Shown here: positions 17,357-28,117 of the stretch, piece after piece
Layout: each line of letters opens with the position of its first letter
Numbering within the stretch: the first letter of the stretch is position 1
Source: Streptococcus azizii
Lineage (GTDB): Bacteria > Bacillota > Bacilli > Lactobacillales > Streptococcaceae
NCBI RefSeq assembly: GCF_001984715.1
Contig: NZ_MSPR01000010.1
Location: forward strand, 1 to 64,000
Direction: 5' to 3'
Length of the DNA: 64,000 nucleotides
The notes under the pieces: model-generated
What the model was told of the DNA's origin: nothing
Database searches by the model: none
What the model saw: the letters and a program-made list of their open reading frames with translations, nothing else
Position numbers and translations under genes: made by a program

Positions 17357-17548
17357 CTACGGAAGGTATACATTGTAGTTGGTTTCCAAGATAAAAAATG
17401 AGCCATCTGGGTAGACTTTCTTCACGAAAAGCACATGTCCGTATTCCTGCTGCTGTGCGCCTCCAATCTTGACCATTATCAATGGTACTGATAATCGAAA
17501 TCTACCTTTTTTAGGAATAGTCTGCTTCAAATCCCTCTTCGGCTTCAA
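17357..17548 (-). pseudogene. CHAP-domain-like fragment
   Basis: A 63-residue frame whose C-terminal half (YGHVLFVKKVYPDGSFFILETNYN) resembles the His-containing end of CHAP amidase/endopeptidase domains, which cleave peptidoglycan. The catalytic Cys half, signal peptide and a normal start are missing. The adjoining DNA up to about 17595 carries half of a RUP-like terminus. It is best read as a gene remnant; the similarity is by eye only. Confidence 0.35.
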
Positions 17549-17624
17549 TTATAAGGAAATTAGCGACTAGTCTACTTTTACTTGTTATTGAGTATTAAAA
17601 TAATAGAAAACTCGTCTTTTCGAC

Positions 17625-17650
17625 ACAAAAAGCCGTCCGTAGACAGCTTC
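17625..17650 (-). terminator. Terminator after the ATP-cone gene
   Basis: On the minus strand AGCTGTC-TACG-GACGGCT followed by TTTTTG forms a compact intrinsic terminator, 7 bp or more past the ATP-cone stop codon. Confidence 0.75.
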
Positions 17651-17656
17651 TTTTCA

Positions 17657-17995
17657 TTATCTTACTTGTTCAAAGCGTAGGTGAACATTGATACGATCTC
17701 CGTAACCATTGCGCTCGAGGTCACGTTGGAGGCGATAAGAAATATAGTGCTCAGCAATCGCAATATAGCCTGCATCAATTAGACGGTGCTCCACCTGTGA
17801 CTGAACCATACTAATCGTCGGGCGCTCTGTATGAGCTTCTTCCAAGTCTAACACGACTTTCTTAGTAACTTGAGCTAGATTTTGGCGCCAAGTATCATCA
17901 ATGACATATACCGTGCGAGCAGCTTTTATAATCGCTTGATAAATTTTTTCTGGATCAAAGTCAACGACTTCTCCACTCCGTTTAATGACTTGCAT
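17657..17995 (-). CDS. Stand-alone ATP-cone domain protein
   Basis: About 112 residues consisting of little more than an ATP-cone: MQVIKRSGEVVDFDPEKIYQAIIKAA, then VEHRLIDAGYIAIAEHYISYRLQRD. ATP-cones sense ATP/dATP in ribonucleotide reductases and in the repressor NrdR. No zinc ribbon and no reductase domain is present, so this is neither NrdR nor a full reductase. The start follows AAGGAGCTTTCTT; a longer frame upstream lacks a ribosome-binding site. It is monocistronic with its own terminator, divergent from pepF. A role as a nucleotide-sensing regulator or subunit is inference. Confidence 0.75.
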   Translation of the reverse strand: MQVIKRSGEVVDFDPEKIYQAIIKAARTVYVIDDTWRQNLAQVTKKVVLDLEEAHTERPTISMVQSQVEHRLIDAGYIAIAEHYISYRLQRDLERNGYGDRINVHLRFEQVR

Positions 17996-18123
17996 AAGAA
18001 AGCTCCTTTCATTAGGTTTCCATATCCCTCTTACACTACTATTATCCAAGGATTCTAGCTATTTGTCAAGTTTTTTCCTTGAAATATGATATAATATTTT
18101 CAATACAAAAAAGGAGAATTTAC

Positions 18124-19914
18124 ATGACAAATGCTATGCCCAAACGTCAAGATATAGATGCCTCATTAACCTGGGATACTTCCCTCATCTATCCCAGTCA
18201 CCAAGCCTATCAAGAAGCTCTTGCTGCCTACAAAGTGCAGGTTGAGCAGTTTGAACATCACTACAAGGACAAGCTCACTTCTGTCGAAGTGGTTATTGAG
18301 GCCCTTAAAGAATATGAAGCAATTCGTATTATTGACAGTAAGCTGAGCCACTATGCTTTTTTAAACCTAGATGTAGACAAGATGAATACGGAGCTTGCCG
18401 CTCTTGCCAACGAATACCAAATAACCATGGCTACTAGCTATCCCAAGGTTGCTTTCTTACAAACACAACTGGCTCTTCTTGAAGATGATATGCTAAGCCA
18501 GGTTAGCGCTAAAGAGCCTCAATGGACCAGCTATATCAATGATATTCTTCGGCAAAAACCACATCAACTGCATCCTTTACAAGAAGAATTATTAGCCAAT
18601 TTTGCTCCAACATTTGAACAGCCCTACCGTCAGTATGAAACGACAAAATTTGAAGATATGACCTTTGACAACTTCACTGCAAATGGTCAATCCTACGGAA
18701 ATAGCTACGTGCTATTTGAAAATGATTACGAAATCAGCCACGATACAGAAATTCGCCGCAATGCTGCTGCTAGCTTCTATTCTACCCTCAAAAAATACAA
18801 GAATACCACTGCGGCAGATTACTTATCTCACATCAAAAATGAGCAAATTGAAGCTAGATTACGTGGTTTCAACTCTACCATCGATTACTTGCTCTTTAGT
18901 CAACATGTCTCCCGTGATCTATTTGATCGCCAAATTGATGTGATTATGAAAGAACTAGCTCCTCATATGCGTCGCTATGTAAAGTTAGTCGCAAAAGCAC
19001 ATGGTCTTGACACAATCACCCACGCAGACCTAAAAATCAGTCTTCCATCAGACTTCAATCAACGGATTACACCTGAAGAATCTAAGCAGTTCTTAATTGA
19101 CTGTCTGGGAATTTTGGGAGACGATTATATCAAGATGATTGAGCAAGCCTTTGATGAGCGTTGGATTGACTTTGCTCAAAACGAAGGAAAGGCCACAGGG
19201 GGGTATTGTGCAACCCTATATGATGGACCATCTTATATCCTCTTATCATGGACTGGTTTGATGAATGAGGTGCTAGTTCTCGCCCACGAGCTTGGACATG
19301 CCGGTCATTTCCAGTTGGCGAAAAAGCAAAGCGTTCTCAATTATGACCCGTCCCTTTACTTCATTGAAGCACCATCTACTGCCAATGAAGTACTGACCTG
19401 TAACACTCTCTTGAAACAAAATCAAGATCCTGCTTTCCAAGCCTACCTCATCAGTGAGTTGATTAGTCGTACCTACTTCCACAACATGGTCACTCACTTA
19501 TTAGAGGCCGCTTTCCAACGCGAAGTCTATACACGTTTGGACAGGGATGAATATCTAAACGGAGAGATTCTTTGCCAAATCAAACTCGACATCATCAGAG
19601 AATTCTGGGGACAAGATTTTGAAATTGGAGAAGAAGCAGGTCTGATTTGGATGCGTCAACCCCATTACTACATTGGCTTATATCCATATACCTATTCTGC
19701 CGGTCTCACCATCGGAACAGCGATGGCCAAACAGTTGGAAGAAAATCCTGAAGCAGTTGTTGAAAAATGGCTCGAAACCCTTTCCCTAGGAGCTAGCCTA
19801 TCTGCACAAGACCTTGCTAAGCACGCTGGTGTTGATGTCTCAACAGACAAACCTCTGAGAGACACCATTGCCTATGTCGGTTCTTTGGTTGATCGCTTAG
19901 AAGAGTTGATGTAA
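18124..19914 (+). CDS. pepF: Oligoendopeptidase F
   Basis: Cytosolic zinc metallopeptidase of family M3B that cuts 7-17-residue peptides. From the chosen ATG the protein has 596 residues, the standard length. The zinc motif VLAHELGHAGH places HELGH at about 388-392, and the third ligand is likely the Glu of FIEAPSTANEVL about 25 residues on. The C-terminal HYYIGLYPYTYSAGLTIG is conserved. The start follows AAGGAGAATTTAC. Transcribed divergently from the ATP-cone gene and ended by a strong bidirectional terminator. Confidence 0.95.
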   Translation: MTNAMPKRQDIDASLTWDTSLIYPSHQAYQEALAAYKVQVEQFEHHYKDKLTSVEVVIEALKEYEAIRIIDSKLSHYAFLNLDVDKMNTELAALANEYQITMATSYPKVAFLQTQLALLEDDMLSQVSAKEPQWTSYINDILRQKPHQLHPLQEELLANFAPTFEQPYRQYETTKFEDMTFDNFTANGQSYGNSYVLFENDYEISHDTEIRRNAAASFYSTLKKYKNTTAADYLSHIKNEQIEARLRGFNSTIDYLLFSQHVSRDLFDRQIDVIMKELAPHMRRYVKLVAKAHGLDTITHADLKISLPSDFNQRITPEESKQFLIDCLGILGDDYIKMIEQAFDERWIDFAQNEGKATGGYCATLYDGPSYILLSWTGLMNEVLVLAHELGHAGHFQLAKKQSVLNYDPSLYFIEAPSTANEVLTCNTLLKQNQDPAFQAYLISELISRTYFHNMVTHLLEAAFQREVYTRLDRDEYLNGEILCQIKLDIIREFWGQDFEIGEEAGLIWMRQPHYYIGLYPYTYSAGLTIGTAMAKQLEENPEAVVEKWLETLSLGASLSAQDLAKHAGVDVSTDKPLRDTIAYVGSLVDRLEELM

Positions 19915-19919
19915 TATTC

Positions 19920-19956
19920 AATAAAAACCCTATCTCGTTTTGATAGGGTTTTTATT
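19920..19956. terminator. Bidirectional terminator between pepF and glpF
   Basis: A perfect 15-bp stem (AATAAAAACCCTATC/GATAGGGTTTTTATT) with a seven-base loop lies between the convergent genes pepF and glpF. T-runs are present on both strands. Confidence 0.9.
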
Positions 19957-19961
19957 GAGTT

Positions 19962-20669
19962 TTAGAACACTAATCCATAAAAGATAGCAGCTAGTAGTCC
20001 TCCGATGATGGGCCCTAGGACTGGTACAATCGCGTACCCCCAGTCTGAATCCCCCTTATGTTTCAGAGGAAGAATAGCGTGCATGATACGGGGACCTAGG
20101 TCACGCGCAGGGTTCAAAGCATACCCTGTTGGACCACCTAGAGAAACTCCGAGAGAGACAATCAAGGCTCCGACTGTCAAGGTCGAAAGACCGGCAGGCA
20201 TATCATAGTTGCCAAACGCTAATAGACCAAGAACTAGAACAAAAGTACCGATTGCTTCACTGACTGTATTGGTAACGATATTGCGAATAGCTGGACCTGT
20301 TGAGAAAGTCGCAAGAACGGCTCCAGTATCTTCTGTCGCATCGTAGTGATCCTTATACATTGCATACACCAAGATACTACCGATAAAGGCTCCAACAAAT
20401 TGAGCAGCGATGTAGGGGAGAACAGACGCCCAAGACAGATTTCCTGCATAGGCCATAGCGATGGATACCGCAGGATTCAAGTGAGCAGGTCCTAAGATTC
20501 CACTGACAAAAGCTGCCATTGCAACAGCAAGCCCCCAACCGACTGTAATGACAATCCAGCCAGCATCCTTGCTTTTACTCTTATTAAGGACTACACCTGC
20601 TACAACCCCATTTCCTAACAAGATAAGTAAGGTAGTTCCGATTACTTCACCCAATAATTCTTTTACCAT
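19962..20669 (-). CDS. glpF: Glycerol uptake facilitator (aquaglyceroporin)
   Basis: A 235-residue MIP-family channel for glycerol diffusion. Both NPA motifs are present (AHLNPAVSIAMA at about 64-75 and GYALNPARDLGPR near 185), the second followed by Asp as in glycerol-conducting members. Six membrane segments can be traced. Third gene of the glpK-glpO-glpF order on the minus strand, 37 bp after glpO, with AAGGAG before the ATG. Works with GlpK and GlpO to feed glycerol into glycolysis. Confidence 0.95.
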   Translation of the reverse strand: MVKELLGEVIGTTLLILLGNGVVAGVVLNKSKSKDAGWIVITVGWGLAVAMAAFVSGILGPAHLNPAVSIAMAYAGNLSWASVLPYIAAQFVGAFIGSILVYAMYKDHYDATEDTGAVLATFSTGPAIRNIVTNTVSEAIGTFVLVLGLLAFGNYDMPAGLSTLTVGALIVSLGVSLGGPTGYALNPARDLGPRIMHAILPLKHKGDSDWGYAIVPVLGPIIGGLLAAIFYGLVF

Positions 20670-20706
20670 ATAGAATAGACTCCTTTTATTATACTACTGA
20701 TCTGTT

Positions 20707-22533
20707 TCATTTCTTTAAGTAAGCCAAGTCATTCTTGACTAAGGTTTCGTCCAATAAGGTGCGCTGTGCCACTTGTTCTTCTTCAGACCAAGCGTAGTAA
20801 GCCGCCATTTCCTGCAATACATCCTCAACGATACCATCTAGTTGTTCCCGCATAAAGAGCATATAGTTGGTCCGACGAAGGAGATAATCTACTGCCGTCA
20901 AAGTCATCTCTTCTTTCATTGCATAATGAAGAGATAGTAAGTCACGTTGATTGAGATTGCTCACTGCTTCCACCTTGTGATGAAGTGCAAAGACCTTTGG
21001 TGCATTTGAACCATACAGATTTGCAAGGTAGAGCGCATCCTCATAGGCCAAACCTTTTTTAACCCCCAACTGTGCCAAATGTTCGATTTCTTCTGCCACA
21101 TTAGCTGGATTCAATTCTCCACCGGATACAGGATAGGTTTTTGAATTGATCAATCGGAACTTGCGGCCATATTCGCTCTCAAGAATTGTGGCTACTTTTT
21201 CAAGGGCTCCTTCCGCCATTTTACGGAAATCAGTAATCTTCCCACCAGCAAGGATTAGCAGGCCGTTGTCATCACGATCAAGAGAGGAACCACGAGAAAC
21301 AGCTGACGGATCCAAGTTTTTTTCAGATACACTACCCTCAAGTTGGGTCAAATCATGCTCCACATCGTCACGTGTTTTTTTATTGTCTAGGTAGGCTTTC
21401 ACAGTATCAATTAGGGTATTAAAGCTATCATCACTCAATTTACCGTTATTTCCGCCGTTATAATCAGAAGCACCGTTTCCAGATAGCAACGGACGGAGAC
21501 CAGCCCAGCCACTTTCAATATCATCGAGAGTCAAGTTAGCATCAGGGAAACGATTGTTGACGATATCCAGCAGATAATCAACATCCTCTTGCGTCACCAT
21601 TGGATTTGCTAAATCACCGGAATAGTCTGTATCTGTCGTTCCAAAATAGGTCTTATTTTCACGTGGCAATACAAAGACCATTCGCCCATCTGCATAACCT
21701 GTATCAAAATAGGTCGGTTGCGGTACAGAAAGACGCGCGCTATCTACGACTAGATGGACACCTTTTGTTGGACGCATCTGCAAGAGTCCGCTGCCTTCAC
21801 CACCAAGATTACGGACTTCATCGCTCCACGGACCTGTTGTATTGATGACGAGACGGGCACGGATTTCAAAGTGACTGTCTGTCAAGAGATCACGCGCGCC
21901 AATGCCGATAATCTTACCCTGTTCATCCTTGATGAAATGCTCTGCCTTGACACGACTTGCAATCAAAGCGCCGTCTTTCGCTGCACGCTTGATATTTTCA
22001 ATCACTAGCCGAGCATCATTATTGCGAAAGTCAAGATAGACCCCGCCACCGACAAGCCCCTCTTGCTTCAAGTGCGGTTCGCGCTCTAAGACCTCTTCTT
22101 TTGTTAATACCTTATTAGCCAAGTCCGTATTATTAACACCTGCTAAAAGGTCATATAGATCCATGGCAACTTTTAGACGAAACATACTAAAAGTGGACCC
22201 TTCTTCATCATAAACCGGAAGGAGCATCGGGTCTGGTTTTGGAATGTGCGGTGCAATTTGTTGGACCACTGCACGCTCTGAAACCGTATCTGAGACAACT
22301 TCAACATCAAATTGTTTCAAATAGCGCAAACCACCATGAACCAATTTCGTAGAACGGCTACTTGTCCCTTCCGCAAAGTCTTGCATTTCAATCAAGGCTG
22401 TATCCATCCCACTTGCTGCTGCTTGTAAAGCTACACCTGCACCGGTAATTCCTCCTCCAATAATCAGCAAGTCAAGTTGCCTATCCTGCATTTTTTCAAT
22501 AGCCAAGCGTCTTGTTTCTTTTGAAAATTCCAT
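20707..22533 (-). CDS. glpO: Alpha-glycerophosphate oxidase
   Basis: FAD enzyme (608 residues) oxidising glycerol-3-phosphate to dihydroxyacetone phosphate with oxygen, releasing hydrogen peroxide. The FAD-binding LLIIGGGITGAGVALQAAASG is at about 20-40; TSSRSTKLVHGGLRYL follows. A glycine/asparagine-rich stretch (LLSGNGASDYNGGNNGKLSD, about 350-370) lies in the roughly 50-residue insert that distinguishes streptococcal oxidases from GlpD dehydrogenases. Peroxide made by this enzyme is a known virulence factor in related mycoplasmas and streptococci. Follows glpK by 15 bp. Confidence 0.95.
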   Translation of the reverse strand: MEFSKETRRLAIEKMQDRQLDLLIIGGGITGAGVALQAAASGMDTALIEMQDFAEGTSSRSTKLVHGGLRYLKQFDVEVVSDTVSERAVVQQIAPHIPKPDPMLLPVYDEEGSTFSMFRLKVAMDLYDLLAGVNNTDLANKVLTKEEVLEREPHLKQEGLVGGGVYLDFRNNDARLVIENIKRAAKDGALIASRVKAEHFIKDEQGKIIGIGARDLLTDSHFEIRARLVINTTGPWSDEVRNLGGEGSGLLQMRPTKGVHLVVDSARLSVPQPTYFDTGYADGRMVFVLPRENKTYFGTTDTDYSGDLANPMVTQEDVDYLLDIVNNRFPDANLTLDDIESGWAGLRPLLSGNGASDYNGGNNGKLSDDSFNTLIDTVKAYLDNKKTRDDVEHDLTQLEGSVSEKNLDPSAVSRGSSLDRDDNGLLILAGGKITDFRKMAEGALEKVATILESEYGRKFRLINSKTYPVSGGELNPANVAEEIEHLAQLGVKKGLAYEDALYLANLYGSNAPKVFALHHKVEAVSNLNQRDLLSLHYAMKEEMTLTAVDYLLRRTNYMLFMREQLDGIVEDVLQEMAAYYAWSEEEQVAQRTLLDETLVKNDLAYLKK

Positions 22534-22548
22534 TTTCTGCTCTCTTTT

Positions 22549-24075
<1,527 letters not shown>

Positions 24076-24077
24076 TT

Positions 24078-24101
24078 ATTATATGATTGAAAACGCTTTC
24101 T
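24078..24101 (-). promoter_or_regulatory. glpK promoter with CcpA cre site
   Basis: On the minus strand TATAAT (24078-24083) is preceded by AGAAAGCGTTTTCAA (24087-24101), which fits the cre consensus TGNAANCGNTNNCA with one terminal mismatch when read on the plus strand. A cre located between -35 and -10 should repress under glucose. Confidence 0.75.
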
Positions 24102-24185
24102 GTTTTCTGCTTATCCTTATTGTAACGCATTTCTACAAGTAACTCCTATCAAAAAATAAGCATTTTAAAAAATTTTTGATAAGAA

Positions 24186-24230
24186 TGAAAAAAGCAAGGA
24201 TAGTACCATCATCTGACAAGCACTATCCTT
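24186..24230 (-). terminator. Terminator downstream of the Mga-like regulator
   Basis: AAGGATAGT/ACTATCCTT stem with a 17-base loop, followed on the minus strand by GCTTTTTT. It insulates the glpK promoter from the regulator upstream. Confidence 0.75.
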
Positions 24231-24321
24231 ATACTCTTGTTTTTGTTTTTCTACTCTCCAAACATTGAAAGGAGACTTTGTCAACTCGTCTCGGTGAATG
24301 AGGAGCAGAAGATGACACCCC

Positions 24322-25794
24322 TCAACGTCTTTCTATCGAAAACATGCTAGCTTCCAAACGTCGGGTGGCCTGTTTTTCTTTTTGTTTTTGAAGGTTAGCA
24401 ATCATTTGTTTCAAGGATTGTAAATCACTGGCATATAGTCGTTTATGGAAACAATAGCAAGGTAGGTCTACAAGTACAGGTTCATCTGATATTAGAAGGT
24501 CATAGGTACTTGATGTCAAAAAGGGCTCAATCACAACCGCAGATTTTCGTTCAAATTCTCTTTGGAGTTGGAATAAAATTGGCTCAGCAATAATAGGAGA
24601 TTGATAGGACAGAAAGCCAATGCGCATCACTACTGGCTGAACCTGACTGAGATAGTCAAAAAGTCCTGCCATATTCGCCACCTCCTCCTCGCATTGAAAG
24701 ACAAGCCCAGGACCCTGAGGCTGATAAATCGTTTTTAAAACGCCTAGTAATAAGGTCCGAGCGCCAATCAGATGCTCCTGTTTTTCCTCAAGGGGGAATA
24801 GTTCCAAACTTCCCTTGAAAAAGTAGACTTTTCCTAATAATTGGTTAAGATAGTACAGAACTTCCTCATGAATGGGGAATCGATAGCCTATCTCTTCGCG
24901 AATTGTCTGATAGCACCGAGTGGTCGCTTCACGAATCGGTCCACCGAAGGCTAGAATACGCTCAATCTTTTGTGATGTCAAAATGGATTGGCTTACTAGA
25001 AAGGCAAACAACCCCATCACCTCCCCTTCGCGAATCATTGAGGGTTGGTATTGATAGAGAGTCAGGACAAAACTTCGTAATTCCTGATACCATTTTTGGT
25101 CAATATAAGGGGTCATCAACTGAATCAGTTCACCAAAATCCAACTCCTGTCCTCTCATACGTCTCTGAGAAATCCCTAACCAAAGAGATAGCTGAAGGGC
25201 CTGACGAGAATTAAAGCTGGTATCGAAAAAGCGCTCAAAAAGTGGGAGGTGATGGGCTACCTGACGGAAATAGGGGCAGCTACTGATACCTGACAGGGTC
25301 TTTGTTTGCAAAAAGAATTGGTAATAAAAATAACGGATTTGCAGTTCACTTCCTTTGAGACGACCGTTTCGTATGCTAATTTGAAAATCCTGCAAGAGAT
25401 GATTGAGCGCAGCTAGTTGCCGATTGAGGCTAGCTTCACTTATCAGCAAATATTGGGCAAGGGCCTGAATAGTAAATTCTTCCTTATCAAAAAGATAGAG
25501 CAGAATTTGGTACTTAGTACTTATCTGACACAGATGGGCAAGCCAGTCCGCGTGTAACAGTGATTCCTTTTTCTCATAACGAACTACTTCGTCTTTCACT
25601 TGGAGAGATAGGCCCCACTTCCCCTCCCTTGCCTGGTCATTAAACGATTCGATATAACGGGCGAGGGTAGTGCGTGATAAGCCAAGTTTCTGACTGAAGT
25701 CTTTTAAAGATAGGCTGGATTGGCTGCCCCTTAGATACTCTGTGAGAAGATAGATAGCACGCTCTCGCTTTTCCAAAAGATCTTCAATCCTCAT
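24322..25794 (-). CDS. Mga-family helix-turn-helix transcriptional regulator
   Basis: A 490-residue regulator with Mga-like architecture: a first HTH around LSLKDFSQKLGLSRTTLARYIESF (27-50), a second around FTIQALAQYLLISEASLNRQLAAL (106-129), then long helical regions resembling PTS-regulatory domains and a C-terminal EIIB-like segment (VMRIGFLSYQSPIIAEPILFQL). Phosphorylation by the PTS is known for Mga and AtxA relatives. The gene overlaps the preceding flavoprotein gene by 11 bp and lies next to the glp operon, so either could be a target. No frameshift. Confidence 0.8.
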   Translation of the reverse strand: MRIEDLLEKRERAIYLLTEYLRGSQSSLSLKDFSQKLGLSRTTLARYIESFNDQAREGKWGLSLQVKDEVVRYEKKESLLHADWLAHLCQISTKYQILLYLFDKEEFTIQALAQYLLISEASLNRQLAALNHLLQDFQISIRNGRLKGSELQIRYFYYQFFLQTKTLSGISSCPYFRQVAHHLPLFERFFDTSFNSRQALQLSLWLGISQRRMRGQELDFGELIQLMTPYIDQKWYQELRSFVLTLYQYQPSMIREGEVMGLFAFLVSQSILTSQKIERILAFGGPIREATTRCYQTIREEIGYRFPIHEEVLYYLNQLLGKVYFFKGSLELFPLEEKQEHLIGARTLLLGVLKTIYQPQGPGLVFQCEEEVANMAGLFDYLSQVQPVVMRIGFLSYQSPIIAEPILFQLQREFERKSAVVIEPFLTSSTYDLLISDEPVLVDLPCYCFHKRLYASDLQSLKQMIANLQKQKEKQATRRLEASMFSIERR

Positions 25795-27124
25795 AGGCTT
25801 TCTCCTCTTGACGATGAAGATAGAGCTGACAGGCCTCTGTCACAATGGGAACAAGACTTGTATAGCGAGGCAGACAAAGCCAGCTTTGCTCTACCATATC
25901 CTGGGCTGTCATCCCCTTTGAAATGGCAAGGGACAATGTATTCATCTGATGAATATAGCGAGAGGTGGAAAGTAACTGCCCGCCTAAGAGTCGCCCGTCA
26001 GATGCTTGGACAATCAATTTAAAGGTCAACTCTTCTGTCTCCCACTGGCTAAAAGGTGTTTGTAAAACAACCGTATCCACATCTGTCCAAAGCTGGGCCT
26101 GCCGTTCGGTCAGACCAACACTCGTGATATTGTAGCCGAAAAGATGACTGGAAACCATTCGTTGCACTTCCTGCAGGGGGCGCCGTTTTGTGACTAGATT
26201 ATAGGCCACCAAGCGTCCTGTCAAAATAGCATGATTGATGAGAGGAAGATAGGCCTTGCCAAAGAAGGCAAAGGGAAGTTGAATGAGGTCACCAATCGCA
26301 AAGATATTGGGCTGGCTAGTTTCTAAATATTCATCTACGATAAGCGTTTTGTCAGGATTGCAGTCTAATATTCCCCGAAACAGATCGGTATTGGGCTGGA
26401 AATTCGTCGCAAAGAGCAGATAATCCGCTTCATAGCTACCTTTCAGTGTATCGACCCTGACCTTATTACCAGTTGACGACAGGCTGATTTTCTCCACGAT
26501 TTCTGCTGTATGTAGAGCAATGCGACGCTTCTTCAACTCCCGCTCAATACCAACCATAAGATCTGCATCCACATACCTTGCTAAGGGGGAATGTTCTGCT
26601 TCAAAAATCCGAATAGAGAGCGGTAGTTGACTGAGTGCCTCTGCACTTTCTAGCCCAATCTGTCCGCCACCAATGATAATGACAGAACTCGCTTCTTCTA
26701 TCTTTTTCTGACTTTCTTGAGCGTCTGAAAAATACTTAGATGATAACATGCGAGCTTGAAGTTTTTCGTCCTCTATCTCCCAAACTTGCTTGGCTCCCAT
26801 GGCCAAAATCAGAACATCATAGGCTTCTTCGATACTATTTCTTCCCTGCTCCAGCCTCAACAACTGATGGTCTGCATCTATTTGAATCAACTTGGTTTCT
26901 AAACGGATGTCTATCATGGTCTCTTGCACCTGACTCCACAATTCGCTCCGTGCTTCTTCAATATGTTCCAATTCCCCTTTTAATTGCCAGTTCAAGGCAT
27001 TAGGAAAAAAGCCGACCTCCTTTTCCTTGTCGATTAACACAAGCTGTGCTTCGGGATAAAGTTGATGACATTCCAAAGCAGCGCTCATTCCTGCAAATGA
27101 AGCTCCTACGATGATGATTTTCAT
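25784..27124 (-). CDS. NADH oxidase-like FAD-dependent oxidoreductase lacking the redox cysteine
   Basis: About 446 residues in the NADH oxidase/CoA-disulfide reductase group. FAD motif IIIVGASFAGMSAALE at the N-terminus, NADH motif SVIIIGGGQIGLESAEAL near 145-162, second FAD motif IFAIGDLIQLPF near 270. The position of the catalytic cysteine in water-forming NADH oxidases (Cys42, within an SCG-type motif) is occupied by VGFFPNALNW, with no Cys. Peroxide-forming or another redox activity is therefore more likely. The start MKIIIVGAS follows GGAGGAAATGCT. Operonic with the Mga-like regulator. Confidence 0.82.
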   Translation of the reverse strand: MKIIIVGASFAGMSAALECHQLYPEAQLVLIDKEKEVGFFPNALNWQLKGELEHIEEARSELWSQVQETMIDIRLETKLIQIDADHQLLRLEQGRNSIEEAYDVLILAMGAKQVWEIEDEKLQARMLSSKYFSDAQESQKKIEEASSVIIIGGGQIGLESAEALSQLPLSIRIFEAEHSPLARYVDADLMVGIERELKKRRIALHTAEIVEKISLSSTGNKVRVDTLKGSYEADYLLFATNFQPNTDLFRGILDCNPDKTLIVDEYLETSQPNIFAIGDLIQLPFAFFGKAYLPLINHAILTGRLVAYNLVTKRRPLQEVQRMVSSHLFGYNITSVGLTERQAQLWTDVDTVVLQTPFSQWETEELTFKLIVQASDGRLLGGQLLSTSRYIHQMNTLSLAISKGMTAQDMVEQSWLCLPRYTSLVPIVTEACQLYLHRQEEKAYED

Positions 27125-27154
27125 AGCATTTCCTCCGTTTTTCAGAACCTGCAT

Positions 27155-28080
27155 TCACAAGTAAAGTACCTTTATAGAAGAAATATTTTCTGCTTCCCTC
27201 ACTTTTTAATTTCTAAGTTCGGGCTTCTATGGTCACTTTCTTCTTTTTGGGTGACCAGTTGCAACAGTTCCCCGAAACTCTTGACAACGTATCCTTTTGA
27301 TTTTTAAAGAGTATAAGATGGAAGTGCTGAATTGTGAATACATGTTCTTATTATACCACAAATAGTGTAAGGGGTTACAAGTTGTGTTATAGTCTTTTAG
27401 TTCACTTTTAGTACTTGCTCCACTAGTCTGGGAGAGTGAAACAGTTCGGTGAACTGTTTCAGCCTGAGCCTATAAATCCGAGAGCGAAGTAGGCAAGGTT
27501 GGAAATAGGGAAACGGAGTTTCTAACGACCACTTTTTTAATGAAAGGGGATAGGCTGAAAACCTCCACTGGAGCTTTTCACTCGTCAAGATACGAGGAGG
27601 TAAAACAACTCCTAGACAAAATAGAAAATGCGACGAAGAAGTAAAGGACGTTTGCTAAGGCAAACTCCTATTTCCTGCCTTCAAAGGTATACCATACCTT
27701 TGAAGCTAGGAGTATTTATTCTCGCTTTCCGATTTCTTGGCTCGGGTAAAACTGATCCACTGGATTAGTTTTATTGTCAGCGAGTTGTAGTCCGAGTTCA
27801 ATTACAAGATACAAAGGGCGTGTAAAAAGCGACTGAAAAATAGGAGATTGACGACGTGTTTGTTGAACACGAGAAAATCTATCCCTAAAGGGATTCTCAG
27901 CTGTAATCAGCTAAAGCTGAAACAGCTGCCTATCTTTTTTCCGAGCTTTTAGCCCGTGTTCAATTCACCGAGACTCTTGACGACGTATCCTTTTGATTTT
28001 TAAAGAGTATAAATTAGGAAAGGAAAGTAGTTGAGTATGGGCTGGCTTGAAGAGAAATGCAAAGAATATAAAAAATGATT
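27155..28080. repeat. Repeat-dense intergenic region
   Basis: About 930 bp without a gene. It contains two RUP-like half-ends in the same orientation (CCTTTTGATTTTTAAAGAGTAT ends, at 27293-27314 and 27989-28010), the inverted copy of a block found at 56575-56731, and several hairpins, for example AAAGGTAT/ATACCTTT near 27685-27705. A segment around 27787-27960 (GAGTTCAATTACAAGATACAAAGG, GAGCTTTTAGCCCG) shares pieces with 3660-3690 and 31840-31880. It appears to be nested insertions of small elements. Confidence 0.6.
27427..27583 (-). repeat. 157-bp block, inverted copy of 56575-56731
   Basis: The reverse complement of this block matches 56575-56731 with only a few differences. It starts GAGTGAAAAGCTCCAGTGG, includes GTGGTCGTTAGAAACTCCG, and ends with a GAAACAGTTC/GAACTGTTTC hairpin. 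Its first 25 bp also occur inside the RUP-like elements at 11595 and 54490. Confidence 0.8.
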
Positions 28081-28117
28081 CAAGAAACATTTTTGAATCA
28101 TTCATTTGTTTTTTTAC

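Noticed and set aside
27397-27588. 63-codon frame in the repeat block, and its 95-codon relative at 56573
   Set aside because: Both are translations of the same repeat in which hairpins dictate the sequence; no ribosome-binding site and no family resemblance.
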